From SZUA-181 sp964601765 (lineage in GTDB: Bacteria; Pseudomonadota; Zetaproteobacteria; Mariprofundales; Mariprofundaceae): a DNA stretch of 64,000 nt. The translations under genes and the position numbers were made by a program. Below, in pieces: positions 1 to 8,754 of the stretch (the first letter of the stretch is position 1; every line of letters starts with the position of its first letter). The notes under the pieces are model-generated. The model did no database searches and had not been told where the DNA came from. It saw only the letters and a program-made list of their open reading frames with translations. The DNA lies in assembly GCA_964601765.1 (NCBI GenBank), contig CAZROR010000001.1:1-64000 (forward strand), written 5' to 3'.

Positions 1-899
1 CCACGCTGACCATGGAAATCCACGTCAACAACTCACCTCTGGCCGGCACCGAGGGAAAATTTGTCACCACCCGCCAGATACGCGAGCGCCTGATGCGGGA
101 AATCCGTACCAATGTTGCCATGCGCGTGGAGGACACGGAAGCCGGTGATGTATACAAGGTGTCTGGCCGCGGCGAACTGCATATCGCCATTCTGCTTGAA
201 AACATGCGACGCGAGGGCTTTGAAATGGCGGTCTCCCGACCGAGTGTCATCATCCGCGAGGAAAACGGCGTCAGGCAGGAGCCATACGAGCATGTCACGG
301 TGGATGTCGAGGAGCAGTACCAGGGCGTGGTCATTGAAAAGCTGGGCAGGCGTGGTGCTGAAATGACGCATATGCAGTCAAACCCCGACGGCAACACGCG
401 CATGGAGTTCATATGTCCGACGCGCGGGCTGATTGGCTACGCATCGGAGTTTCTGACCGACACGCGCGGCACAGGTGTGTTGTATCACGTTTTCCATGAA
501 TACAGCCCGTTCATCGGAGAGCTGCCGGGACGGCCAAACGGGGTGCTTGTATCGATGAGCGGCGGAGAGGCCGTGGCCTACGCCCTGTGGAAGCTTCAGG
601 AACGAGGAAAGATGTTTATCGGCCCGGGAGAAAAGCTCTACGAGGGGATGATTATCGGCATTCACGCACGCGACAATGACCTCGTCGTCAACGCCACGAA
701 AGGAAAAAAACTGACCAATGTGCGCGCTGCGGGCAAGGATGACGCCATTGACCTCGTGCCCCCGATACGGCTGACCCTGGAGCGTGCGATTGAGTTTATT
801 GATGACGATGAGCTGGTGGAAATCACGCCAAAGCACATCCGGCTCAGAAAGCGGCTACTCAAGGAACACGAACGCAAACGTGCCAGCCGCCAAGGCTAA
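1..899 (+). CDS. typA: Ribosome-associated GTPase TypA/BipA, C-terminal part (5' end outside window)
   Basis: Translational GTPase that binds the ribosome and assists 50S assembly and stress adaptation. The reading frame is open to the left edge, so the N-terminal G domain and domain II are missing. About 298 residues remain of a family length near 600. They start at the conserved VNNSPLAG stretch, followed by EGKFVTTRQIRERL, then SGRGELHIAILLENMRREG, the EF-G-like domain V region (PTRGLIGYASEFLTDTRG) and the TypA-specific C-terminal domain ending in a basic tail (KRLLKEHERKRASRQG). The TAA stop lies directly against the left terminal repeat of a MITE-like element. The gene is convergent with the cyclophilin gene. 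Confidence 0.96.
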   Translation, partial: TLTMEIHVNNSPLAGTEGKFVTTRQIRERLMREIRTNVAMRVEDTEAGDVYKVSGRGELHIAILLENMRREGFEMAVSRPSVIIREENGVRQEPYEHVTVDVEEQYQGVVIEKLGRRGAEMTHMQSNPDGNTRMEFICPTRGLIGYASEFLTDTRGTGVLYHVFHEYSPFIGELPGRPNGVLVSMSGGEAVAYALWKLQERGKMFIGPGEKLYEGMIIGIHARDNDLVVNATKGKKLTNVRAAGKDDAIDLVPPIRLTLERAIEFIDDDELVEITPKHIRLRKRLLKEHERKRASRQG

Positions 900-1170
900 G
901 GAACCACTGAACAAGTCTCACATCACATGGCCGCGACAGCGGCCTTGCGGGATGGGATGCAAGGCGCAAGGCGCCATGCATGGCCACACCATGGATAAGC
1001 CTTGCAACACAGCAGACCGCACGCAAAGCGCTGTCCCGCAAGGGTTGCGCTGCAATCGCGGTGTCAGGCTCCCTGGCTTCGTAGCTCAAGCTACGACCTG
1101 CGTCACCTTCCTTGCGCACATCACGATTGCAGCAGCAACGCGACTCATGGAGGGCTTGTTCAGGGGTTCC
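900..1170. mobile_element. MITE-like non-autonomous element, copy 1 (IS5-group-like ends)
   Basis: 271-bp non-coding insert between two convergent genes. The left end GGAACCACTGAACAAG (900-915) and right end CTTGTTCAGGGGTTCC (1155-1170) are inverted repeats of 16 bp with one mismatch. It is flanked by a direct CTAA at 896-899 and 1171-1174, which fits the YTAR target duplication of the IS5 group. Inside are a subterminal inverted pair (GCTGCAATCG / CGATTGCAGC) and a perfect palindrome CGTAGCTCAAGCTACG near 1080. Positions about 1036-1170 match the reverse complement of 56597-56745 closely. Positions 916-1035 are unique to this copy. No transposase is encoded. Family assignment rests on end sequence and target site only. 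Confidence 0.8.
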
Positions 1171-1806
1171 CTAAGGCAATACAGACACCTTTCGCATCAC
1201 TGTTCCCTTGGTAATGCGATCCACGACATCCTGACCCTCGATCACCTGGCCAAATACGGTGTAGTGCCCATCCAGGTGCGGATGCGCACCGTAACAGATG
1301 TAAAATTGGCTGCCGGCCGAATCAGGATCAGGGCCGCGCGCCATGGCTACCGCCCCGGTCACGTGCTTGTGGCTGTTGAACTCGGCCTTGATATGATAGC
1401 CGGGGCCACCGGTGCCATTGCCTTTGGGGTCGCCGCCCTGGGCGACAAAGCCCGGAATGACGCGGTGAAATGTCAGCCCATCGTAAAAGCCCCTGCCCGC
1501 AAGCGCCTTGAAGTTCGCCACGGTGTTCGGTGCCTCCTTCGGAAACAGCTCGAACGCAAAGGTGCCGAGATCCGTCTCGACCCTGATATGATTGCCCGCC
1601 GGAATTCCCGGATCGCCCGCCTGTGGGGCCTTCTCGAATGCATGCAACCGCCAGTCCTCCTTTGCCGTATCTGCGCTTTTTTCGGGCTGCCCGCCGAATG
1701 CCCTTTCCAGCGACACCACATCATGCGATGGCATTGGATGGGTTGCCAGATAGGCAAGGCTGATCAACAGGGGGACGATAAGCAAAGCAAGAATGAACCG
1801 TCTCAT
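1171..1806 (-). CDS. ppiA: Cyclophilin-type peptidyl-prolyl cis-trans isomerase, exported or membrane-anchored
   Basis: Catalyses cis-trans isomerisation of proline peptide bonds. The N-terminal 20 residues form a basic then hydrophobic segment (MRRFILALLIVPLLISLAYL), so the domain probably acts in the periplasm, either anchored or released. The cyclophilin fold runs from about residue 74 to the end, with the catalytic FHRVIPGF motif at 113-120 (Arg115), GGDPKGNGTGGPGY, and the substrate-binding SQFYICY. It is the last gene of the long minus-strand run, downstream of truB with a few bases of overlap. Its TAG stop overlaps the CTAA target duplication of the adjacent MITE. A role in folding outer-membrane proteins made from the same gene run is inference. 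Confidence 0.92.
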   Translation of the reverse strand: MRRFILALLIVPLLISLAYLATHPMPSHDVVSLERAFGGQPEKSADTAKEDWRLHAFEKAPQAGDPGIPAGNHIRVETDLGTFAFELFPKEAPNTVANFKALAGRGFYDGLTFHRVIPGFVAQGGDPKGNGTGGPGYHIKAEFNSHKHVTGAVAMARGPDPDSAGSQFYICYGAHPHLDGHYTVFGQVIEGQDVVDRITKGTVMRKVSVLP

Positions 1807-2711
1807 GCCAGCAGCCTCCGTTGTACCGAGGGAAGTACTTTTCTCGGGTGCAGCACCATGCGCTCCAAGCCCGGCGCAACCTCTCCGGTACCAAGCAGCA
1901 TGTCATCAAGCAACACGGCCACGAGACCGCGTATCTCCGTGTCTACCTGGATGCGTTGGCCCTGCAGAAAGCGGCATGCCACAAATGCCTGAAGCCGCAT
2001 CTCCGGCAAATGCCGCAGCCAATGACGCAGGGGCATGACGCATGCCGCGCGCCGCACTACCAGTGCATCGAAAGCAACCATGTTCGCAGCCTCCCAGCCG
2101 GCCATTGCGGTACGCCGGAGTCCCACGACGCAGCCACCCACACCAAGAGTCATTCCAATATCCCGCGCCAGGGCGCGAACATACGCCCCCTTGGAGCACC
2201 GCACACGCAACGTAACAAGCGGAAAGGAAAAACCAATCAACTCAAGCGCATGAATCTCCACCGCTCGTGGTGAGAGTCTTACCTCCCCCCCGCTACGTGC
2301 GATCGCATGTGCACGCCTGCCATCGATATGCACAGCGGAATAAGCGGGCGGCACCTGCGTAATCCTGCCCGTGAACTGCGGCAGGATGCGCTCAATATCA
2401 GCACGTGTGGGTTGCCCTGAAAAGCGGGCCGTGGTCTCGCCCTCTGCGTCCAGCGTATCGGTCTGGTAGCTCAAATCCACAGTTACTTCATAGGTTTTAT
2501 CCGCGCCAAGGCCGATGTCGGCAAACCGTGTCGCCTCCCCAAGCAGAATGGGCAACATGCCCGTGGCCAACGGATCGAGCGTGCCCGCGTGGCCCGCCTT
2601 CACGCGCCCAAAAACACGGGCCACCTCGTTCACCGCGCGTCGCGATGTCCAGCCCTTCGGCTTGTCCAGCATCACCACCCCGGATACCGGGGAGGTGCCC
2701 CGTTCAGTCAA
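1803..2711 (-). CDS. truB: tRNA pseudouridine(55) synthase TruB
   Basis: Converts U55 in the T-loop of tRNAs to pseudouridine. The family motif GHAGTLDPLATGMLP is present with the catalytic Asp near residue 46, as are the N-terminal GVVMLDKPKGWTS and the downstream YEVTVDLSYQTDTLDAEG. The frame is open far upstream, but the conserved protein begins just before GVVMLDKP. I chose the TTG at 2711, which gives 302 residues and overlaps the stop of the DHH gene by 8 bp. A GTG at 2678 is possible. No strong Shine-Dalgarno sequence precedes either, so translation may be coupled to the upstream gene. Unlike the enteric order, rpsO does not follow; a cyclophilin gene does. Confidence 0.95.
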   Translation of the reverse strand: MTERGTSPVSGVVMLDKPKGWTSRRAVNEVARVFGRVKAGHAGTLDPLATGMLPILLGEATRFADIGLGADKTYEVTVDLSYQTDTLDAEGETTARFSGQPTRADIERILPQFTGRITQVPPAYSAVHIDGRRAHAIARSGGEVRLSPRAVEIHALELIGFSFPLVTLRVRCSKGAYVRALARDIGMTLGVGGCVVGLRRTAMAGWEAANMVAFDALVVRRAACVMPLRHWLRHLPEMRLQAFVACRFLQGQRIQVDTEIRGLVAVLLDDMLLGTGEVAPGLERMVLHPRKVLPSVQRRLLA

Positions 2712-3669
2712 AAATTGTGCTGACCGATGCACGCAGACGCGCGGTGACATCGGCCAGAGAGCCCTGTAGCGAGCAGCCGGCAGCAAAGCGGTGTCCGCCG
2801 CCTCCAAGCGACTCGGCAAGCGCCCCGACATCAGCACCGTTCTTGCTGCGCAGGCTTGCCTTCCAGCCGTTCTCGTTGTCCGGACGGATAAACACGGCAA
2901 CCTCGATGCCCTGCACGGAGCGTGCGTATTCAATGAACCCCTCGGTATCCTCCATATCTGTCTGCGACCGCGCATACATGTCCGGTGTGATATGCAGCCA
3001 GGCGGAACGGCCACTGTCATGCAGGGTAAGCGTTTGCAGGCACTCACGCAGCAACTGCAGTCGTCCGGGCGTATTACTTTCGTAAACGGCACTGGCGATG
3101 GGTGCCGGATGGGCTCCGGCATCAATAAGCTCGGCGGCCATACGAAAGACCGCTGCCGTGGCATTGGCGTACCGGAAGCTGCCGGTATCCGTCATGATGG
3201 CCACATACAGACCGCTCGCAGCCGCTGGCGACAACGGCAGCTCCAGGCGCCGGATCAGCTCCAGCACAAGTGCCCCGGTTGCGCAAACATCGGCATCAAC
3301 GAGGTTCACAGCGCCAAATGCCGTATTGCTGACATGATGATCAATGTTAAGCAGCCGACACTTGTCGTACAGGCCGGCAGGCAGCCCAAGCCTGCGCAGG
3401 TTGCCGCAGTCGAGACTGACAACCAGCATGTCCTCTTCCGGTGCTGGAAAATTCTGACCCGCAGTCACTGCACCTGCCCCCGGAAGAAAGTGGTAAATAC
3501 GAGGCACGCCATCCAGATTATGCATGCGCACCTGCCTGCCTGCATCCTTCAACGCGTGATACAGGCCAATCTGGGAGCCAATACCATCACCATCCGGGTT
3601 CCGGTGCGTCACCAGCAGAATGCTCGGCGCCCCACTGATGGCCTCGCAGGCCTGCCGCCAGTCAGGCAT
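2704..3669 (-). CDS. nrnA: DHH-DHHA1 phosphoesterase, NrnA-type nanoRNase / pAp phosphatase
   Basis: Members of this family degrade 2-5 nucleotide RNAs and dephosphorylate 3'-phosphoadenosine 5'-phosphate using manganese. The 321-residue product has the DHH metal-site motifs in order: DGDGIGS (26-32), SLDCG (85-89), DHH at 110-112, and the DHHA1 substrate-binding motif GGGGH (289-293). The start at 3669 is chosen because the family begins right before PSILLVTHRNPDGD and because its ATG overlaps the rbfA stop in an ATGCCTGA junction, typical of translational coupling. Placement between rbfA and truB is common in several non-enteric lineages. Which activity dominates cannot be told from sequence. 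Confidence 0.92.
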   Translation of the reverse strand: MPDWRQACEAISGAPSILLVTHRNPDGDGIGSQIGLYHALKDAGRQVRMHNLDGVPRIYHFLPGAGAVTAGQNFPAPEEDMLVVSLDCGNLRRLGLPAGLYDKCRLLNIDHHVSNTAFGAVNLVDADVCATGALVLELIRRLELPLSPAAASGLYVAIMTDTGSFRYANATAAVFRMAAELIDAGAHPAPIASAVYESNTPGRLQLLRECLQTLTLHDSGRSAWLHITPDMYARSQTDMEDTEGFIEYARSVQGIEVAVFIRPDNENGWKASLRSKNGADVGALAESLGGGGHRFAAGCSLQGSLADVTARLRASVSTIFD

Positions 3670-4015
3670 GGTCTGATCCCAGGCGATGCAGAATATCCAG
3701 CACCTTGCCCCCTTCATCCACGGCTGTATCCCAGTGAAAGGAAATTCCTGGCAATCGACGACGTGGCAAGGCATGCCGCAGGGCATGCATGAAGTGTGGA
3801 ACCAGCCGGTTCAGTCGGCGGATGCAATCGGCCTGGTCTGATGCATGGAAGCCGTGCACCCAGATAATCAATGCATGTCCACCGGAAGCGGCCTCGATGC
3901 GCGTGATACTGATATCCGCAAGCCTGGGGTCCGAGACATCGCGCTGCAAAAGCGTGCTCAACAGACGGTGGATGTCTGCGTGCAGCCTATGACTACTGGT
4001 CGATGTGGAACGCAT
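3662..4015 (-). CDS. rbfA: 30S ribosome-binding factor RbfA
   Basis: Small KH-fold protein needed for late maturation of the 30S subunit and 16S rRNA 5' end. The 117-residue product shows family features: LLQRDVSDPRLADISITRIEAA in the first half, and a central region with FHASDQADCIRRLNRLVPHFMHALRHAL followed by the LPGISFHWDTAVDEG strand. Length agrees with the usual 110-130 residues. It starts 8 bp after infB and its stop overlaps the nrnA start, so infB-rbfA-nrnA-truB are tightly linked. Several substitutions relative to better known RbfA proteins make similarity modest, but position and length support the call. Confidence 0.88.
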   Translation of the reverse strand: MRSTSTSSHRLHADIHRLLSTLLQRDVSDPRLADISITRIEAASGGHALIIWVHGFHASDQADCIRRLNRLVPHFMHALRHALPRRRLPGISFHWDTAVDEGGKVLDILHRLGSDHA

Positions 4016-4023
4016 GTACCGGG

Positions 4024-6675
4024 CTAAAGGCTGGCTGCCACTTCCTCAATGACATAGAACTCCAGCGTGTCCCCCGGTTTGACATCGTTGAATTTCTCGA
4101 TGCCAATGCCGCACTCGTAGCCGCTTTTGACCTCTTTCACGTCATCCTTGAATCGGCGGAGAGAGGCCAGCTTACCATCATAGATGAGCACACCTTCGCG
4201 CAGTACACGCACGGAGGCATCACGCGTGACAAAACCATCCGTGACATAGCAGCCGGCAACCGTCCCTGCCCTGGGCACCTGGAAGGTCTCACGCACATCT
4301 GCCGAACCGATTACCTTCTCGACCTCTTCTGGTGACAGCTTGCCGGCCATGGCCGCCTTGATGTCGTCGATGGCGTCGTAAATGACCTTATAGAAGCGGA
4401 CATCAACACCCTCGGCCTCGGCAAGCTTCTTGGCCTTAACCTCTGGGCGTACATTGAAGCCAATGACGATGGCCTTGGCGGCCGATGCCAGCATGATGTC
4501 CGACTCAGTGATACCACCGATGGCCTTGTGCACGACCTTGACCTGTACTTCATCCGTGCCTGCCTTGGCCAGAGACTCCGCCATCGCCTCGACAGAGCCG
4601 GTCACATCACCCTTGATCAGCACTGGAAGTTCCTTGATGCCCTCCTCGTGGGCCCTGGCAAACATCTCCTCCAGGCTGATGCGTGGCTGCAGCTTGGCGC
4701 CTTGCTCACGTGCCTTGTCGCGCCGATAGCTGACGATGCTCTTCGCTTGCCGCTCACTCTCTACGACAACGATGTCCTGGCCGGCATCCGGCACACTTTC
4801 AAGGCCGAGCAGCTCAAATGGAATAGAAGGCCCGGCAGTACGGTGTTGCACCAGGTTTTCATCAATAATGGCGCGAATACGGCCCATAACTGTGCCGGTG
4901 ACGACAATATCCCCCTTCTTGAAGGTACCATTTTGTACCAATACCGTAGCCACGGGCCCACGCCCACGATCCAGCCGGGATTCGATGACGATGCCACGTC
5001 CCCGTCGGTCCGGGTTGGCCTTGAGTTCAAGAATTTCCGTTTGCAGGGCCAACATTTCCAGAAGCTCATCCAGGCCTTCGCCGGTCTTGGCGGACACGGG
5101 GACAAAGATCGTGTCGCCACCCCAATCCTCGGCAATCAGCTCATGCTCGGAAAGCTGACGCTTGACCATCTCCAGGTTCGCACCCTCTTTATCCATCTTG
5201 TTGACAGCCACGATAATGGGAACTTTGGCAGCTCGGGCATGGTTCAGTGCCTCAATGGTTTGCGGCTTCACGCCATCATCGGCAGCCACGACAAGCACGG
5301 CGACATCTGTCAGGCTGGCACCGCGGGCACGCAGACTGGTAAATGCCTCATGTCCGGGCGTATCAACGAATACCACACGATTACCGTCCGCCGTCTTGAC
5401 CATGTAGGCGCCGATATGCTGTGTAATCCCACCAGCCTCACCACCAGCGACATTGGCCTTACGAATCGCATCAAGGATTGATGTCTTGCCATGATCCACA
5501 TGGCCCATGACAACAACCACAGGCGGCCTTGGCACAAGTTTGCTTTCATCCTCCTCTGGCTCTTCAATAAGCTGATCCTCGACAGCAGCTGCGTTGATGA
5601 CCTTCGGTGTATGGCCGAACTCTTCAACGATGATTTGGGCTGTTTCCGCATCAATGGTTTCATTGATCGTGACTGTCATACCCATGCTGAACAGCTGTTT
5701 CACAACCTCGGCACCCTTTACCGCCATGCGGCTGGCCAGCTCGGAGACGAGCATATTGTCTGTAATTTCAACCTCGCGTTTTACGAAGTCCACATCATCC
5801 TTGTCAATACGCTTTTTCCGCCTGCCTCCCTTGGCCAGACGCACCATCCGCTCTTCCTCTTCTTCGGTCAGCAGGATGTGTCTCTTTTCCTCATATTCCC
5901 TGCGTGCAGCCTTCTGCGCTGGTGTCATCCGGCGCTGCTGGAAACGGCCTTGTGTACCGGGCCGCGGCTTACCACGCTGTCTATCAGCATCTACTGGTTG
6001 TGGCGCAACGGCAACGGAGGGAGTACGTCGGGGAGCACCTGGGGTGGCAGCCCGTTCCGGGCGCCCTGAAGCGCCCGACTTCTGCCGGCGTTGATTCGCT
6101 TCACTTTTGATGCTCGCCTCAATCTGTTTCAGGCTCGACCGCGGCGCCTTGGAGGCGGCGATCTGAGCCGGTGTCAACTGCTTGCGAAATGTCGTACGCG
6201 GGGTGGAACGCCCTTCCCTCTGTCCTGCAGCTGGTGTTGCTGCACTTGTGGATGCTGTGCTCGCCCGTTCCTTTGCTGCCGCTGCGGCTTGAATGCGCTT
6301 GCGGGCGATTTCCGCCTTTTGTCCGGGGGCACTGGTAGCGGGCTTTGTTGGCGCCGTCTTGGCCGCAGCTGGCGCATGCCGCCGACGACGAACCTCAACC
6401 GTGACTGTTCTGCCACGACTGTCCCCACCTGGGCGAGCCTGTCCCGCTACCATGGGGCGGTTCAGTGTCAATGTCTTGCTGCCAGCCTTTCTGCCACTTT
6501 CGCGGCTACCAGCATCAGCAGACTTTACCGCTGCACGTATTTTCTGCAGATCCTCATCATTTAGAATGGACGTGGGGCCGCTGATGGCGACGCCGCAACG
6601 CAAAGCGATCGTCTGCAACTCATTAATATCCATGCGCAGTTCTTTTGCCAGTTCGAGAATTCGTTTACTTGCCAT
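4024..6675 (-). CDS. infB: Translation initiation factor IF-2
   Basis: GTPase that positions initiator fMet-tRNA on the ribosome. The 883-residue product begins with the IF2 N-terminal domain (KRILELAKELRMDINELQ), then a long Ala/Pro/Arg/Lys-rich linker to about residue 280 containing the second IF2_N element (EITDNMLVSELASRMAVKG, about 303-321). The G domain follows with G1 GHVDHGKT near 391, G3 DTPGHEAF and G4 NKMD, then domains II, III and the fMet-tRNA-binding C2 domain (CGIGIEKFNDVKPGDTLEFY). Length is close to the E. coli long form. It lies 9 bp downstream of the YlxR-L7Ae gene in the rimP-nusA-ylxR-infB-rbfA cluster. Confidence 0.98.
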   Translation of the reverse strand: MASKRILELAKELRMDINELQTIALRCGVAISGPTSILNDEDLQKIRAAVKSADAGSRESGRKAGSKTLTLNRPMVAGQARPGGDSRGRTVTVEVRRRRHAPAAAKTAPTKPATSAPGQKAEIARKRIQAAAAAKERASTASTSAATPAAGQREGRSTPRTTFRKQLTPAQIAASKAPRSSLKQIEASIKSEANQRRQKSGASGRPERAATPGAPRRTPSVAVAPQPVDADRQRGKPRPGTQGRFQQRRMTPAQKAARREYEEKRHILLTEEEEERMVRLAKGGRRKKRIDKDDVDFVKREVEITDNMLVSELASRMAVKGAEVVKQLFSMGMTVTINETIDAETAQIIVEEFGHTPKVINAAAVEDQLIEEPEEDESKLVPRPPVVVVMGHVDHGKTSILDAIRKANVAGGEAGGITQHIGAYMVKTADGNRVVFVDTPGHEAFTSLRARGASLTDVAVLVVAADDGVKPQTIEALNHARAAKVPIIVAVNKMDKEGANLEMVKRQLSEHELIAEDWGGDTIFVPVSAKTGEGLDELLEMLALQTEILELKANPDRRGRGIVIESRLDRGRGPVATVLVQNGTFKKGDIVVTGTVMGRIRAIIDENLVQHRTAGPSIPFELLGLESVPDAGQDIVVVESERQAKSIVSYRRDKAREQGAKLQPRISLEEMFARAHEEGIKELPVLIKGDVTGSVEAMAESLAKAGTDEVQVKVVHKAIGGITESDIMLASAAKAIVIGFNVRPEVKAKKLAEAEGVDVRFYKVIYDAIDDIKAAMAGKLSPEEVEKVIGSADVRETFQVPRAGTVAGCYVTDGFVTRDASVRVLREGVLIYDGKLASLRRFKDDVKEVKSGYECGIGIEKFNDVKPGDTLEFYVIEEVAASL

Positions 6676-6684
6676 GGTTGCATT

Positions 6685-7290
6685 CTACCTTGATTCCATG
6701 AATTGGATATACCAGTTGCAGTATCTCTGGATTTTTTCTGTCATAGGCGTCACCTCCATCGCGACAACGGCAACAGGGCCACGGCCCAAAGCCTGTCCCA
6801 GCATCTCGGATGCTGGAAATGTGATGAGTTCCGCCTTCCCATGTCTATGCATGGCAGCCGTAATCTGCCTTGCCAGGGCATGCCCTGCATCCTTTGCAAG
6901 CATGACAAAAACAGGTGCGCTCCAACGCAGCCGCTGGATTACCGCCTCCCGGCCAATGGCTGCCCGCGCTTTCTGCAGCCCTGTCAGCTTTTCTGCCATG
7001 GCCAGCAGCTGAGTTCGCATACGTTCACGCAATGGCTCGGCCTCACCCGCTGGTATACTGGCCTCTCGCCAGGCACGTTGCAGAGCCTTGTCGCTCAGGC
7101 GACGCAGGCATGCGGGCTGCATGCACAGGTAGGCTCCCCGTCCTGGTGCCTTTTGCAACACATCGGGCCACACCTGGCCGCTACTATCCAGCACAAGCCG
7201 CATCATTTCCTGCTTTGCCAATGACCGTCTGCACACGAGACAGCGCCTGTGAGCCCTATGCCTTTCCACATCATCATTCAAACCAGCCAC
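6685..7290 (-). CDS. ylxR: YlxR (DUF448) fused to an L7Ae-like RNA-binding domain
   Basis: The N-terminal part (about residues 14-75) is a YlxR/DUF448 domain with RRCLVCRRSL, a central RLVLD strand and the GRGAYLC signature. The C-terminal part (about 100-195) resembles the L7Ae/YlxQ fold found as a separate gene in Firmicutes nus operons, with KARAAIGREAVIQRL and a later APVFVMLAKDAG strand. Both domains are thought to bind RNA; YlxR has been linked to RNase P regulation. The start is the GTG at 7290, overlapping the nusA stop by 17 bp. A GTG at 7269 is also possible. The fusion resembles that seen in alphaproteobacteria. Confidence 0.85.
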   Translation of the reverse strand: MAGLNDDVERHRAHRRCLVCRRSLAKQEMMRLVLDSSGQVWPDVLQKAPGRGAYLCMQPACLRRLSDKALQRAWREASIPAGEAEPLRERMRTQLLAMAEKLTGLQKARAAIGREAVIQRLRWSAPVFVMLAKDAGHALARQITAAMHRHGKAELITFPASEMLGQALGRGPVAVVAMEVTPMTEKIQRYCNWYIQFMESR

Positions 7291-8749
7291 ATGCCTCTCT
7301 GGCTGAAATAATCAGGGCTTCAAGCTGTTCGCGGCTCATACCCTCAATTTTTCCATCAAGCTCATCGATAGCTGCGTCTGCCAGTTCGGCCACATTCTGT
7401 ATGCCAAGCGCCGCCAGCGCTTTCGCAACGCTGTCATCCACACCTTTCAGCGTTGTCAGTGCAGCCTCACTACCCTTATCTTCCTTGGCGCCATCCGCCA
7501 GGGCACTGTCGAGCAGCGCATCGCGGGCCCGTGTCTGAAGCTCCTGCGCGAGCTCGGTTTCAAAGCCCTGAATCGCCGCAAGCTCCTCAAACGGGCAGTA
7601 GGCCAGGTCTTCGAGCGTAAAGAACCCCTCTGCGCATAGCAGGGACGCCAGGTCTTCATCAACATCCAGCTTGTCGCGAAACAATGCTATGGCTGCATTC
7701 ATCTCGGACTGGCGCTTCTCGCGCTCCTCGGCCGAACTCATGATTTCGATATTCCAGCCCGTGAGCTCAGAGGCAAGACGCACATTCTGACCCCGTCGCC
7801 CGATCGCGATAGCCAACTGGTCCTCGGCAACCGCCACCTCAATGCTTTGCCGCTCTTCATCCAGTACGACACGATCAATATTTGCGGGAGCCAGAGCATT
7901 GATCACGAAGGCCGCCGTATCCGGCGTCCATTCAATGATATCGATTTTTTCACCATGCAGCTCATTGACGATAGCCTGCACCCGGGCCCCACGCATACCA
8001 ACACATGTGCCCACCGGGTCGATGCTTGGATCGTTGGAAATGACTGCAATCTTCGTACGCGAGCCCGGATCACGGGCAATGGCCTGGATTTCCACAATGC
8101 CGTCCTGAATCTCCGGCACTTCCTGCTCAAACAGGCGCAATACCATGCCGGCATCCGACCGGGACAGGAAAACAAGCGGTCCCTTGGGCTGGTTACGCAC
8201 CTCACGCAGATAGCCACGGACACGGTCTCCCTGCCGATAGGTCTCGCGTGGCAGCAAATCCTCCCGGTACATCACTGCCTCGCCGCGGCCAAGATCAACA
8301 TAGACATTGCCACGCTCGACGCGCTTGACGATACCGCTGATCAGCTCGCCTACCCGAGGCTCGTATTCTGCAATGACGCGCTCGCGCTCAGCCTCGCGAA
8401 TCTTCTGATTAATGACCTGCTTGGCTGTCTGTGCAGCAATGCGCCCCAGCTCAATGGGTGGCAAAGGTTCGCACACCTCATCACCCAGCTTGAGTTCAGG
8501 GTTGATCCTGGCTGCCTCTTCCAGCGTCAGTTCATTTTCCTCGTCTTCCACCTCTTCGACAACCGTGCGGACATGCGCAAGGCTGATCTCGCCCGTTTCA
8601 CGGTCAATCGTGGCGCGAACATGCTTGTTGCCGTACGTGCGACGCGCAGCTGTGGCAAGCGCTTGCTCCATGGCATCGAGTACCAGTTCACGGTCAACAG
8701 ATTTTTCTCGTGCCACCGCATCGGCAACCTGAAGCATTTCAAGATTCAT
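7274..8749 (-). CDS. nusA: Transcription termination/antitermination protein NusA
   Basis: RNA polymerase-binding elongation factor controlling pausing, termination and antitermination. The 491-residue product has the NusA N-terminal domain (about 1-125), an S1 domain (GELISGIVKRVERGNVYVDLG), two KH domains (DPVGTCVGMRGARVQAIVNEL; AIAIGRRGQNVRLASELTGW) and two C-terminal helix-hairpin-helix acidic repeats (CAEGFFTLEDLAY; GVDDSVAKALAALGIQNVAELA). Having two C-terminal repeats matches the gammaproteobacterial-type length. I chose the ATG at 8749 because it begins the conserved MNLEMLQVADAVAREK and lies about 9 bp after a TGAGGA ribosome site. An ATG at 8758, overlapping the rimP stop, is the alternative. 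Confidence 0.97.
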   Translation of the reverse strand: MNLEMLQVADAVAREKSVDRELVLDAMEQALATAARRTYGNKHVRATIDRETGEISLAHVRTVVEEVEDEENELTLEEAARINPELKLGDEVCEPLPPIELGRIAAQTAKQVINQKIREAERERVIAEYEPRVGELISGIVKRVERGNVYVDLGRGEAVMYREDLLPRETYRQGDRVRGYLREVRNQPKGPLVFLSRSDAGMVLRLFEQEVPEIQDGIVEIQAIARDPGSRTKIAVISNDPSIDPVGTCVGMRGARVQAIVNELHGEKIDIIEWTPDTAAFVINALAPANIDRVVLDEERQSIEVAVAEDQLAIAIGRRGQNVRLASELTGWNIEIMSSAEEREKRQSEMNAAIALFRDKLDVDEDLASLLCAEGFFTLEDLAYCPFEELAAIQGFETELAQELQTRARDALLDSALADGAKEDKGSEAALTTLKGVDDSVAKALAALGIQNVAELADAAIDELDGKIEGMSREQLEALIISAREACGWFE

Positions 8750-8754
8750 CAGTC

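Noticed and set aside
784..1992. 402-residue plus-strand open frame spanning the typA end, the MITE and the cyclophilin gene
   Set aside because: It is antisense to the cyclophilin gene, out of frame with typA, and shows no family-like sequence. It is open only because of high GC content.
1803..3164. 453-residue version of TruB
   Set aside because: The first 151 residues lie inside the DHH gene and show no TruB similarity.
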